This document shows, in pieces, positions 41,127 through 50,458 of a stretch of 64,000 nucleotides of DNA. The position numbers and the translations under genes were made by a program. Position 1 is the stretch's first letter. Each line of letters opens with the position of its first letter. The DNA comes from Flagellimonas aequoris (GTDB taxonomy: Bacteria > Bacteroidota > Bacteroidia > Flavobacteriales > Flavobacteriaceae), in contig NZ_QXFJ01000027.1 in the NCBI RefSeq assembly GCF_003584165.1, positions 1-64,000 on the forward strand, written 5' to 3'. Below the pieces are notes generated by a model. The model was not told the origin of the DNA and did no database searches. It saw nothing but the letters and a program-made list of their open reading frames with translations.

Positions 41127-43064
41127 ATGCAAGAATTGGTCAAAAACCCCTTAAAACACGAGCCCATAGATGCAGAAACCGTAAAGTTTGAAAAGGTAAA
41201 CACCCATATTTATCAAGATTCGGAAAGTGCATCATGGTATGTTGCCAATGAAATTGCCGGCCTCATCAAACAAAAGCAAGAACAAGGCAAAAAAGCAGTG
41301 CTTGGCTTGGCCACTGGATCCACCCCCACAAAAGTGTACGATTACTTGGTACAGTTTTACAAAGAAGGTAGGTTGAGCTTCAAAAACGTGGTCACCTTCA
41401 ATTTGGACGAATACTTTCCGATGGATCCAACTTCCATCCACAGCTATAAGCGTTTCATGAACGAACACCTATTTGACCATATCGACATTGAACCTTACAA
41501 CATCCATATCCCAGACGGAAGCCTGTCCAAAGATGATGTCAGGAAATATTGTGCAGACTACGAGGAAAAAATCCAAAATGTTGGGGGAATCGACATCCAA
41601 ATTTTGGGGATCGGTAGAACCGGGCATATCGGGTTCAACGAACCTGGATCCTCGCTGAACTCCAAAACACGATTGGTACGTTTGGATAGGGTTACCCGTT
41701 TGGATGCCGCCAGTGATTTCTTCGGGGAAGAAAATGTTCCCAAAAGAGCTATTACCATGGGGGTAGGGACCATCATGGGAGCCAAAAAAATCATCTTGAT
41801 GGCTTGGGGAGAAGGAAAATCAAACATTATACACCAAGCGGTTGAGGGCAAAATCAAAGAGTCTGTACCGGCTACTTTCCTACAACACCATGAGAATTGT
41901 GATTTTGTAGTGGATAGCGCCGCAGCTTCCAACCTGACCAGGATAAAGACGCCATGGCTGGTTACGGAATGTGAATGGAACGACAAACTCATCAAAAGTG
42001 CCACCATCTGGCTTTCCGAAAAATTGGGCAAGGCCATTTTGAAATTGACCAACGAGGATTACAACGAATATGGAATGGGCAATCTGATCGCGGAAATCGG
42101 TTCTGCCGAACAAATCAACCTTAATGTGTTCAATGAACTGCAACGCACCATTACGGGTTGGCCTGGAGGAAAACCCAATGCGGATGATAGCCAAAGACCT
42201 GAGAGAGCGGAACCATACCCAAAAACCTCGCTCATCTTTAGTCCACACCCTGATGATGACGTTATTTCCATGGGAGGTACTTTGCTTAGACTAGTAGACC
42301 AAGGGCATCACGTGCACGTAGCGTACCAAACTTCAGGAAACATCGCAGTGTTTGATGATGAGGTAATCCGCTTTTTGGATTTCGCGACCGATATTCAAAG
42401 AGAGAACAAAGAGCTTAAAAAGAAATTCAAGGAGGTACGTGAGTTCTTGGCCAACAAGAAACCCGGTGATGTGGACAGCCCTGAGGTGCAACAATTTAAA
42501 GGGCTCATCAGAAAAGGAGAAGCCTTGGCAGCCTGTAGATATTGCGGGGTGAAAGAAGATAATGCACACTTCCTCAACCTTCCTTTCTACGAAACCGGAG
42601 CGGTCAGAAAAAAACCCTTGTCCGATGAGGATATTCAGATTACTTACGATTTGTTGAACAGATTGAAACCCCATCAAATTTTTGCCGCAGGGGACCTTTC
42701 CGACCCTCATGGCACACACAGGGTCTGTTTGGAAAGTGTTTTTAGGGCCTTGCAAAAGTTGAAGGATGATAGGGTGGATTGGATCAGAAATTGTTATGTA
42801 TGGTTATATAGGGGCGCTTGGCAGGAATGGGACATTGCCGATATGGAAATGGCCATCCCGATTGGACCCAAGGACATGGCCAGAAAGAAGAATGCCATCT
42901 TTAAACACCAATCCCAAAAGGATAGCGCCATGTTCCCCGGTAATGATGAAAGGGAGTTTTGGCAGCGTGCAGAGCAAAGGAACAAAGAAACCGCCAACCG
43001 ATACAATGCATTGGGTATGGCCGAATACGAAGCCATGGAAGGCTTTGTACGATACCATTTCTAA
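41127..43064 (+). CDS. nagB: Glucosamine-6-phosphate deaminase with C-terminal LmbE/PIG-L domain
   Basis: 645 aa, the long NagB form of Bacteroidota. Residues ~1-270 are the deaminase (LGLATGSTPTKVYDYL, FNLDEYFPMDP, GIGRTGHIGFNEPGSSL), converting GlcN-6-P to fructose-6-P and ammonia. Residues ~370-640 form an LmbE-like deacetylase domain with the zinc motif SPHPDDDVISMGG and a later DLSDPHGTHR. The second domain may deacetylate GlcNAc-6-P or a relative, which would join two recycling steps; that is inference. It heads the plus-strand recycling block and is followed by a strong terminator. Confidence 0.94.
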   Translation: MQELVKNPLKHEPIDAETVKFEKVNTHIYQDSESASWYVANEIAGLIKQKQEQGKKAVLGLATGSTPTKVYDYLVQFYKEGRLSFKNVVTFNLDEYFPMDPTSIHSYKRFMNEHLFDHIDIEPYNIHIPDGSLSKDDVRKYCADYEEKIQNVGGIDIQILGIGRTGHIGFNEPGSSLNSKTRLVRLDRVTRLDAASDFFGEENVPKRAITMGVGTIMGAKKIILMAWGEGKSNIIHQAVEGKIKESVPATFLQHHENCDFVVDSAAASNLTRIKTPWLVTECEWNDKLIKSATIWLSEKLGKAILKLTNEDYNEYGMGNLIAEIGSAEQINLNVFNELQRTITGWPGGKPNADDSQRPERAEPYPKTSLIFSPHPDDDVISMGGTLLRLVDQGHHVHVAYQTSGNIAVFDDEVIRFLDFATDIQRENKELKKKFKEVREFLANKKPGDVDSPEVQQFKGLIRKGEALAACRYCGVKEDNAHFLNLPFYETGAVRKKPLSDEDIQITYDLLNRLKPHQIFAAGDLSDPHGTHRVCLESVFRALQKLKDDRVDWIRNCYVWLYRGAWQEWDIADMEMAIPIGPKDMARKKNAIFKHQSQKDSAMFPGNDEREFWQRAEQRNKETANRYNALGMAEYEAMEGFVRYHF

Positions 43065-43090
43065 TCTTGCACAATAGATTGATTTTATTT

Positions 43091-43127
43091 AAAAAGGCCT
43101 ACATTTAGTACATCGTAGGCCTTTTTT
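43091..43127 (+). terminator. Terminator after nagB
   Basis: AAAAAGGCCTAC (43091-43102) and GTAGGCCTTTTTT (43115-43127) form a 12-bp stem with a 12-nt loop and a T run. The A/T symmetry makes it usable from both sides. Confidence 0.85.
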
Positions 43128-43137
43128 ATTCGCCTTT

Positions 43138-44628
43138 ATGAGAAGAATTCTTTATTTAATTCCTTTTATCTTCCTTTTGTCCTGTGCAACGACTAAGGTG
43201 CCCAAAGAAGAATTTAGGGGGGTATGGATCGCCACCGTGGCCAATATTGACTGGCCTAAACACCCAGAAGATGATGTTGAGAAGAAAAAAAAGGACTTCA
43301 TTGCCATACTGGATTTTTATAAGAAACTAAATTTCAACGCAGCCATAGTCCAAGTGCGAACAGCCGGAGATGCACTTTACCAAACAGACCTTGCCCCGTG
43401 GTCCAAATACCTTTCAGGGAAGGAAGGTGAAGCTCCAAAAGGATTTGACCATCCCTTAAAATGGATGATCGAAGAGACCCACAAACATGACATGGAATTC
43501 CATGCTTGGTTGAATCCATATCGGGCCACGGTAAATTTGGACACCACCGTCTTGGCCAAAACCCACGATTTTTACCTACATCCCGATTGGATGTTGAAAT
43601 ACGGACAAAAATACTACTACAATCCAGGACTGCCAGAAGTTCGAAACAAATTCAATCAGATCATAAAGGAACTGGTTTCGAATTATGACGTGGATGCCAT
43701 CCATTTTGATGATTATTTCTATCCTTATAAGGTGGAAGGGAAAGTTTTCAAGGATTCCGTCACCTATGCCCAATATGGCCTCCCCAGACAGACCTTGGAA
43801 GATTGGCGGAGAAGCAATGTGGACTCTTTGGTGAGCATGGTCCACAAAACCATCAAAACAACAAAACCCTGGGTGCAGTTCGGCATTAGTCCGTTTGGGG
43901 TATGGAAAAACCGTAGCACGGACCCCAAGGGTTCGGATACCCAAGCAGGCCAGACCACCTATGAAGATCTTTACGCCGACCCCCTCCTTTGGGTCCAAAA
44001 AGGGTGGTTGGACTATTTGGCTCCCCAAGTATATTGGAGCATGGATTTTTCTGTTGCTTCTCACAAAAAAATCACTTCGTGGTGGAACAATGCCACGCCC
44101 AACACCCATCTGTACATAGGGAATGGTGCCTATAAAATCAAAAATAACAGCGACAAAGCCTGGACCAAAAACAACGAAATCCCCAAACAGCTCAAATTCT
44201 CAAGAAATTTGGATCATGTGAACGGAAATATCTTTTTCAGTGCCAAATCATTGATGGGCACCCATGAAAAAGTCAACCAAAAACTGGAGAAGAAATTTTA
44301 CAGGTATCCATCAAACAACCCCGGTCCCTTAAATAAAATTAAGCGAACCGTTCCATTACCTGCCATTGTATCCGCCAAAAACCAAAATGACCAATTGGAC
44401 ATCTGTATTTCCCATACTGATAGCATTCCCAGGTTTCTGAATTTTTACGAAATCCATGGTGATAAACGCAAACTTATCGCAAAGGCATATCTTTCAGAAA
44501 GTAAAAAATCGGAATGTTATCAGATTGAAATGTCAAAAAAACAATCCAAAAAGAGTTTGGGAATCACCATTATGGACACCTACGGAAATGAAAGTACCCT
44601 ACAAACCCTCAACCTAATACCGAATTGA
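43138..44628 (+). CDS. GHL10-family glycoside hydrolase lipoprotein
   Basis: 496 aa, with a lipoprotein signal MRRILYLIPFIFLLSC (Cys16). It is a glycosyl-hydrolase-like 10 (YngK/DUF187) protein: EFRGVWIATVANIDWP at the start, FNAAIVQVRTAGDALY, ILSG-type loops, MEFHAWLNPYR and VDAIHFDDYFYPY (catalytic-type Asp/Glu region), and WVQFGISPFGVW. Relatives act on peptidoglycan-like or other cell-surface glycans. The position before ampG-nagZ-anmK suggests a part in releasing or trimming peptidoglycan fragments. It starts 10 bp after the terminator, so its promoter must overlap that region. Confidence 0.85.
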   Translation: MRRILYLIPFIFLLSCATTKVPKEEFRGVWIATVANIDWPKHPEDDVEKKKKDFIAILDFYKKLNFNAAIVQVRTAGDALYQTDLAPWSKYLSGKEGEAPKGFDHPLKWMIEETHKHDMEFHAWLNPYRATVNLDTTVLAKTHDFYLHPDWMLKYGQKYYYNPGLPEVRNKFNQIIKELVSNYDVDAIHFDDYFYPYKVEGKVFKDSVTYAQYGLPRQTLEDWRRSNVDSLVSMVHKTIKTTKPWVQFGISPFGVWKNRSTDPKGSDTQAGQTTYEDLYADPLLWVQKGWLDYLAPQVYWSMDFSVASHKKITSWWNNATPNTHLYIGNGAYKIKNNSDKAWTKNNEIPKQLKFSRNLDHVNGNIFFSAKSLMGTHEKVNQKLEKKFYRYPSNNPGPLNKIKRTVPLPAIVSAKNQNDQLDICISHTDSIPRFLNFYEIHGDKRKLIAKAYLSESKKSECYQIEMSKKQSKKSLGITIMDTYGNESTLQTLNLIPN

Positions 44629-44630
44629 TC

Positions 44631-45113
44631 ATGCAGGATATGCTTGTGCGCCTTTTGGACCTACCCGATATCACCAAAGCAGAAAAACAGCTTTTGGAAA
44701 AGGAACATATCGTGTTCAGAAAGCCCATCCCTCCAGAAAAAAGCATTGTGGTAAATTGGGTGCGGGAAAATTTCAGTGTCAACTGGGCCGATGAGACTGC
44801 TGCGGCATTCTCCAACCTTCCCACAACCTGTTTTATCGCGCAAAAGGAACAATCCATTTTGGGCTTCGCCTGTTTTGAAAGTACGGCCAAGAATTTTTTC
44901 GGGCCAACAGGGGTGCTTCCTTCGGAACGAGGAAAGGATATTGGCAAGGTGTTGCTTGTAAAATCCTTAATGGCCTTGCATGAAATGGGCTATGCCTATG
45001 CCATCATTGGAGGGGTCGGTCCAGCAACCTATTACGAAAAAACGGTGGGTGCCAAAATCATAGAGAAATCCGAGAGGAGCATTTATCAAAACCTATTAAA
45101 ACATCCCAAATGA
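44631..45113 (+). CDS. GNAT-family N-acetyltransferase
   Basis: About 160 aa from the ATG at 44631 (a TTG at 44625 overlaps the upstream stop). It has a GNAT fold with the acetyl-CoA motif VLPSERGKDIGKVLLVKSL (Q/RxxGxG/A form) near residue 103 and YAIIGGVGPATYYEKTVGA. The substrate is unknown; location in the recycling operon suggests an amino sugar or peptide. It overlaps ampG by ATGA. Confidence 0.82.
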   Translation: MQDMLVRLLDLPDITKAEKQLLEKEHIVFRKPIPPEKSIVVNWVRENFSVNWADETAAAFSNLPTTCFIAQKEQSILGFACFESTAKNFFGPTGVLPSERGKDIGKVLLVKSLMALHEMGYAYAIIGGVGPATYYEKTVGAKIIEKSERSIYQNLLKHPK

Positions 45114-46390
45114 ATGTAGCGCCGAAAGACAAAAATGCCTGGCTTTGGATTCCCTTCCTGTATTTTACACAAGGAATCCCCTATATTTTAGTGGTGACCG
45201 TTTCCGTGATCATGTACAAGCGGTTGGGGATTGGCAATGCGGAAATAGGTCTATACACCAGTTGGTTGTACCTGCCTTGGGTCATCAAACCGTTATGGAG
45301 CCCTATTGTAGATCTTAACGGCACCAAACGCAAATGGTTTTTGATGATGCAACTGGTCATTTCCTTGGCCTTTTTGGGAATCGGTCTCTTTATGGGGTCC
45401 AATTCCTTTTTCACCATTACCCTCGCCTTTTTTTGGATGGCCGCCTTTGCTTCGGCCACCAACGACATTGCTTCCGATGGCTATTACATGATCGGGCTTA
45501 CCCAGAAAAAACAATCCTTTTTTATTGGCTTGAGGAGCACTTTTTATCGCCTGGCCATGATTACCGGACAGGGACTCCTCGTCATCTTTGCAGGTTACCT
45601 GGAAAACAAATATGGGGACAATACCAAAGCGTGGTCCCTTACTATGATCAGTGCTTCCGTTTTAATGTTGGTCCTGACCATTTCCAATTTCTTCACCACT
45701 CCAAAGTTTGAGGGATCTTCCAGTGAAAAAGAAGCCAAACCAGTCGGGTTTTTGGAAGTTTTCACCTCCTTTTTCCAAAAAAAACAGATCGGTTGGGGAC
45801 TGCTGTTCATACTAACCTACCGATTGGGCGAATCGCAATTGGTAAAAATGGCCTCGCCTTTTCTTTTGGACAAATGGGAAGTGGGCGGTCTTGCCTATTC
45901 CACGGAAGCCGTGGGTACCATTTATGGAACGGTGGGCATCATTATGCTTTCTTTGGGCGGGATCGTTGGAGGTATTTTAATCTCACGGGATGGCCTTAAA
46001 AAATGGATGCTCCCCATGTTGTTGGCCCTTAACCTTCCCAACTCACTGTACGCCCTGTTAGCTATTACCCAAAGCACCAGTATTTATGCTGTGGTAGGCA
46101 CGGTAATCTTGGAGCAATTTGGTTATGGATTTGGCTTTGCCGCATTTATGATGTATCTCATATACGTGGCCGATGGGGCTTCCAAAACCTCCCACTATGC
46201 CATTGCCACCGGATTTATGGCTCTTGGGATGATGTTGCCCGGAATGCTCAGCGGCTATATTCAGGAATGGTTGGGCTACGATGGATTTTTCATTTGGGTG
46301 GTCATCGCTGCCGTTCCGGCATTCATTGTATTGAGATATTTGGATTACCCCGCCGATTACGGCAAAAAAACCGTGGAAACTGATGAATAA
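45110..46390 (+). CDS. ampG: AmpG-like MFS muropeptide permease
   Basis: 426 aa, about 12 membrane helices. The AmpG start is recognisable (WLWIPFLYFTQGIPYILV) with the loop SPIVDLNGTKRKWF, then ASATNDIASDGYY near residue 118. It imports anhydro-muropeptides into the cytoplasm for NagZ and AnmK. Both junctions overlap: 4 bp with the GNAT gene and 8 bp with the GH3 gene. Confidence 0.92.
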   Translation: MNVAPKDKNAWLWIPFLYFTQGIPYILVVTVSVIMYKRLGIGNAEIGLYTSWLYLPWVIKPLWSPIVDLNGTKRKWFLMMQLVISLAFLGIGLFMGSNSFFTITLAFFWMAAFASATNDIASDGYYMIGLTQKKQSFFIGLRSTFYRLAMITGQGLLVIFAGYLENKYGDNTKAWSLTMISASVLMLVLTISNFFTTPKFEGSSSEKEAKPVGFLEVFTSFFQKKQIGWGLLFILTYRLGESQLVKMASPFLLDKWEVGGLAYSTEAVGTIYGTVGIIMLSLGGIVGGILISRDGLKKWMLPMLLALNLPNSLYALLAITQSTSIYAVVGTVILEQFGYGFGFAAFMMYLIYVADGASKTSHYAIATGFMALGMMLPGMLSGYIQEWLGYDGFFIWVVIAAVPAFIVLRYLDYPADYGKKTVETDE

Positions 46391-47978
46391 AGTTCATTTG
46401 CCCCCAAAAGACCAGCTTACGTTGTCCCAAAAAGTGGGGCAACTGTTCATGCCCGCTGTCTTTATCAACGATACCGAGGAGGAAGTCCAAAAAATGGAGC
46501 TACTTATCTCGGAACACCATATTGGGTCCATTTGTTTTTTCCATAGCCGTGCCAGTGCGGCCACCAATTTTGAGGGCAAGAAGAAGGTAGTCCACAATGA
46601 GAAAAGTTACGACCGTTTAAAGCAGCTCATCGCCCGATACCAAAAAGCGGCCAAAATCCCGCTTTTGATTGCCATTGATGCGGAATGGGGATTGGCCATG
46701 CGCATTGAAAATACGCCACAATACCCCTATGCCATTACTTTGGGAGCCTTAAAAAATGGCAACGACCTCATCCATCAAATTGGCAAAGCCATTGGTTCCG
46801 ATTGCCTAAATGCTGGCATCCATTGGAATCTGGCACCAGTGGTGGACATCAATAACAATCCTGAAAATCCAGTAATCGGTTATCGTTCTTTTGGGGATGA
46901 CAAGGAAGATGTTTTTACCAAAGCCCAAGCTTTCACTAGAGGAATGTCCGATTCCGGAATTTTAAACTCCATCAAGCATTTCCCAGGTCACGGGGACACA
47001 GCAACCGATTCCCATTTAGGATTGCCCGTGATCGATAAGTCCTTGCAGGAATTAAAAGAAAACGAGCTCTTTCCCTTCCAACAATTGATACAAAAAGGTG
47101 TCGATTCGGTTATGGTCGGACATTTGCTACTTCCGCAATTGGATAACGAGGGACCTGCGACCACTTCCCACAAAATCATATCCAATTTGTTACGGGAGCA
47201 AATGGGTTTTGAGGGTGTTATCATTTCCGATGCACTGAACATGCATGCCGTATCCAAAACCTTTAGCAAGAAAGGGGATTTGGAAGCCAAGGCCTTTGCT
47301 GCTGGAATGGATGTCCTCTGTTTTAGTGAAAATGTGAATGAAGGCATTCAGACCATCTTAAAACAGGAAAAATCAGAACGAATTGAAGAAAGCTTCCATC
47401 GGATCTGGAAGTTGAAGGAAAAAGCATTCTCCAACACAACAGCAACCGAAGGTCTTGGTTGGGAAACCGCCGCCTCCATCAATGCGGATGTGGCCCAGAA
47501 TTGCATAACCGAACTATACGGGTCACCAAGTTCCTGCAGAGCATTAAAGACGTCTCCATTTCTCAACCTATCCCTCAGCAACGACAAAAAGAACCTCTTT
47601 TCCCAAGGATTGCAGGACGCTTATGGTTCGATGGCTTTGGATATTGCCTGGGGTCTGGATCAAATCAATGTCCAAATTGCAGAACATGAAAATATAGTCT
47701 TAGCTATTTTCCCTCCTGCCGTGAAACCTAAAAACCTGTTCGGTTTTGATGAAAAGGTACTGGAAACCATCAAATCGTGGATCGCAAATAAAAACGTGCT
47801 CCTCTATTTGTTTGGAAATCCTTATGTATTGGACATTTTAGGGTTGAGGGGCAACTCCAACATCGTTTTGGTGTATCAGGATTTTACAGAATTCCAGGAA
47901 GTGGCTTTGCAACATTTCATGGGAAAAGTTCCTGCCAAAGGGTCGCTTCCCATCCAACTTAAAACTTTTGGTCTATGA
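46383..47978 (+). CDS. nagZ: Glycoside hydrolase family 3 beta-N-acetylhexosaminidase (NagZ-like)
   Basis: 531 aa, longer than E. coli NagZ (341) because of an added C-terminal GH3-type domain. The KHFPGHGDTATDSH loop near residue 200 holds the catalytic His/Asp dyad of NagZ enzymes, and the nucleophile Asp lies in GVIISDALNMHAVS near residue 283. No signal peptide is present, so it should act in the cytoplasm on GlcNAc-anhydroMurNAc imported by AmpG. The start overlaps ampG, and the end overlaps anmK. Confidence 0.93.
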   Translation: MNKVHLPPKDQLTLSQKVGQLFMPAVFINDTEEEVQKMELLISEHHIGSICFFHSRASAATNFEGKKKVVHNEKSYDRLKQLIARYQKAAKIPLLIAIDAEWGLAMRIENTPQYPYAITLGALKNGNDLIHQIGKAIGSDCLNAGIHWNLAPVVDINNNPENPVIGYRSFGDDKEDVFTKAQAFTRGMSDSGILNSIKHFPGHGDTATDSHLGLPVIDKSLQELKENELFPFQQLIQKGVDSVMVGHLLLPQLDNEGPATTSHKIISNLLREQMGFEGVIISDALNMHAVSKTFSKKGDLEAKAFAAGMDVLCFSENVNEGIQTILKQEKSERIEESFHRIWKLKEKAFSNTTATEGLGWETAASINADVAQNCITELYGSPSSCRALKTSPFLNLSLSNDKKNLFSQGLQDAYGSMALDIAWGLDQINVQIAEHENIVLAIFPPAVKPKNLFGFDEKVLETIKSWIANKNVLLYLFGNPYVLDILGLRGNSNIVLVYQDFTEFQEVALQHFMGKVPAKGSLPIQLKTFGL

Positions 47979-49057
47979 GCATGTACAAAGTATTGGGATT
48001 AATGTCAGGCACTTCTTTGGATGGACTCGACATGGCCTATTGCCACATTTGGGAGGAAGACGGTCATTGGTATTTTTCCATAAAACAGACCAAGGATGTA
48101 TCGTATTCCGATGAGATGAGGGAATATCTCAAGAACGCCATTTACCTGTCCGATATGGATCATGCACAATTGCATAAAAACTATGGCATATGGCTAGGGG
48201 AACAATCCAAACTTTTTATTGACGAGCTGGCGGAAGAAATTGATTTTATTGCCAGCCACGGACACACTTCGCATCATCGGCCGGAAGAAGGGATAACGTT
48301 TCAATTGGGCGATGGACAACTCCTGGCCAACACCAGTGGCAAACAAGTGGTGTGCGATTTCCGTACCAAAGATGTGTCCCTAAAGGGACAAGGCGCACCC
48401 TTGGTGCCTATCGGAGATCGGCTTTTGTTCCATGAGTTTGATTTTTGCTTGAATTTGGGCGGTATCAGTAATATATCCTTTGAAAAGAACGGTGAACGTA
48501 TTGCCTATGATATCGGTATGGCCAATATGCCCTTGAACTACATCACCCATAAAATGGGCCTGCCCTATGACGAGAATGGAAATTTGGCCCGTTCCGGAAA
48601 ATTGGACCATGGCTTATTACAGAAGTTGAACCGTTTGGAATACTACCGTTTGCCCTACCCCAAATCCACAGGCTATGAATGGTTTACAGAAAAAGTGATC
48701 CCCTTGATCGATGCTTCTGCAAGTACAAACATTGATTTATTGCACACCCTGACACACCACAATTGCGAGCAGATTGCCTTTTCGGCACACAAATACAGTA
48801 GCAAACCCCAAAACAAATTGTTAGCTACAGGGGGCGGTGCCCTAAATCATTTTTTTATGGATATCCTTCAAGAAAAATTGGGACCCGATATTGAAGTGGT
48901 CATACCCACTAAGACCCTTATTGCTTATAAAGAAGCATTGGTGTTCGCATTGATGGGCGTTCTCCGTTTAGAAGGCAAAACCAATGTACTAAAATCTGTT
49001 ACCGGAGCCACGTCGGATTCCTGTAGCGGAGAAGTTTTCTTTCCCCAAGGGGATTAA
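47975..49057 (+). CDS. anmK: Anhydro-N-acetylmuramic acid kinase
   Basis: 360 aa, family length. It converts anhydroMurNAc plus ATP to MurNAc-6-P, the MurQ substrate. Signature GLMSGTSLDGLDMAY near residue 9, GHTSHHRPEEGITFQLGDG near 96, FRTKDVSLKGQGAPLVP, and NLGGISNIS near 167. It is the last gene of the recycling block; its stop codon directly abuts the convergent exporter gene. Confidence 0.95.
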   Translation: MSMYKVLGLMSGTSLDGLDMAYCHIWEEDGHWYFSIKQTKDVSYSDEMREYLKNAIYLSDMDHAQLHKNYGIWLGEQSKLFIDELAEEIDFIASHGHTSHHRPEEGITFQLGDGQLLANTSGKQVVCDFRTKDVSLKGQGAPLVPIGDRLLFHEFDFCLNLGGISNISFEKNGERIAYDIGMANMPLNYITHKMGLPYDENGNLARSGKLDHGLLQKLNRLEYYRLPYPKSTGYEWFTEKVIPLIDASASTNIDLLHTLTHHNCEQIAFSAHKYSSKPQNKLLATGGGALNHFFMDILQEKLGPDIEVVIPTKTLIAYKEALVFALMGVLRLEGKTNVLKSVTGATSDSCSGEVFFPQGD

Positions 49058-50269
49058 TCAAACCGTTGCCACCTTTTTCTTGGGTCTGTGCACCAAAAGA
49101 AAAATGGCAAGCGCACATAGACCACAAATGGCCAATCCCGCGAACAAAGGCCAAACACTGTCTTTTACAAATTCTCCGATAAATGTGGCAATGGGAATTG
49201 ACAATACCGTGGAGATAAATCCATTTATGGCTGCCCCAATACCTGCAATATGACCAACAGGTTCCATGGCAATGGACCTGAAATTCCCCCACATAAACCC
49301 TAAACAGAAAAATTGTACGGACAAAAAGCCTACCAGCACATAAATATTGGGGTTCGGAGAATTCAAAAACATAATGGTATAGGTAATCGCCACCAAACAG
49401 AAAACAATAGTGGCCATCAACGATAGTTTTCGCATCCCAAAACGCATGACCAAAGTACCGTTCAAAAAAGTGGACAATCCAATAGAAATGGCCAATCCAG
49501 CAAAAATGTAAGGAAACATCTCCTTTAGCGCATATTGATCTTCAAAAATATGTTGGGCCGAACTCAGATACACCAAAAAAGCCCCGGTTACCAAACCAGA
49601 GGTTAGAGTAAACGCCACCGTTTCCTTGTACCGGAAAAACTCCCGCAACCCATCGATGAACACGTGGCTTGTAAATGGGATTTTATATTCGGGGTGTAAG
49701 GTTTCCTTTTGTCGCTTCCAAAACCAAAAGGACACCACCAGTACAAAGAACATTTGAACATAGAAAATAGCTTGCCATCCTGCTGCATCCAATATCAACT
49801 TACCAATGGCAGGTGCCACTACGGGAACCAAGATAAAAAATGCCACTACAAAAGACATGACTTTGGCCATATAGTCTCCCTCATAGGTGTCTCGGATGAT
49901 AGAGATTGCAATGGTACGCGGTGCCGAAAGGCCTATTCCCTGTAAAATTCTTCCAACGACCATAATCTCAAGGGAAGGTGCCACCAAACAAATGACGCTC
50001 GCCATCAAAAAAATGGTAAAGCCTACATACACCACAGGTTTCCTGCCAAAGCTATCGGAAATAGGGCCAAAAAATAATTGTCCAACTCCAAGTCCCAAAA
50101 AAATCATGGTGACCAACAATTGGTTGTCCGTAGAGTCATAACTTTTGATTGCTTCCCCAATGTTGGAAATGGCAGGTAGAATAGCATCAATGGCCAAGGC
50201 TACGATGGACATCAATGCAGCCATTAGGGCTACAAATTCAAAGTTGGGTTTTTGGGCTGTTTTTTGCAT
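49058..50269 (-). CDS. Bcr/CflA-type MFS drug exporter
   Basis: 403 aa, 12 helices. It has the DHA1 motif A loop GPISDSFGRKPVVYVG near residue 68 and motif C GIGLSAPRTIAISIIRD near residue 110. Bcr/CflA members export bicyclomycin, sulfonamides, cysteine or other small compounds; the substrate here is unknown. It is convergent with anmK with no gap and has its own upstream region (50270-50458) shared divergently with the oxidoreductase gene. Confidence 0.88.
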   Translation of the reverse strand: MQKTAQKPNFEFVALMAALMSIVALAIDAILPAISNIGEAIKSYDSTDNQLLVTMIFLGLGVGQLFFGPISDSFGRKPVVYVGFTIFLMASVICLVAPSLEIMVVGRILQGIGLSAPRTIAISIIRDTYEGDYMAKVMSFVVAFFILVPVVAPAIGKLILDAAGWQAIFYVQMFFVLVVSFWFWKRQKETLHPEYKIPFTSHVFIDGLREFFRYKETVAFTLTSGLVTGAFLVYLSSAQHIFEDQYALKEMFPYIFAGLAISIGLSTFLNGTLVMRFGMRKLSLMATIVFCLVAITYTIMFLNSPNPNIYVLVGFLSVQFFCLGFMWGNFRSIAMEPVGHIAGIGAAINGFISTVLSIPIATFIGEFVKDSVWPLFAGLAICGLCALAIFLLVHRPKKKVATV

Positions 50270-50458
50270 GGTGCAAAAATAGGCATACCCTTTGGACGAA
50301 TAAAGCTTTTAGGAAAGGTTTAATGTAATGGAAACACATCTACACAATAGTTTATAGATTTAAGTCATTTTGCTTGGTTTCAATAACAATCATTAATCCA
50401 TAAAGACCACCATACAATTGGGATAATCTTATCTTTAAATGGTAAATCATAAAAAGTA

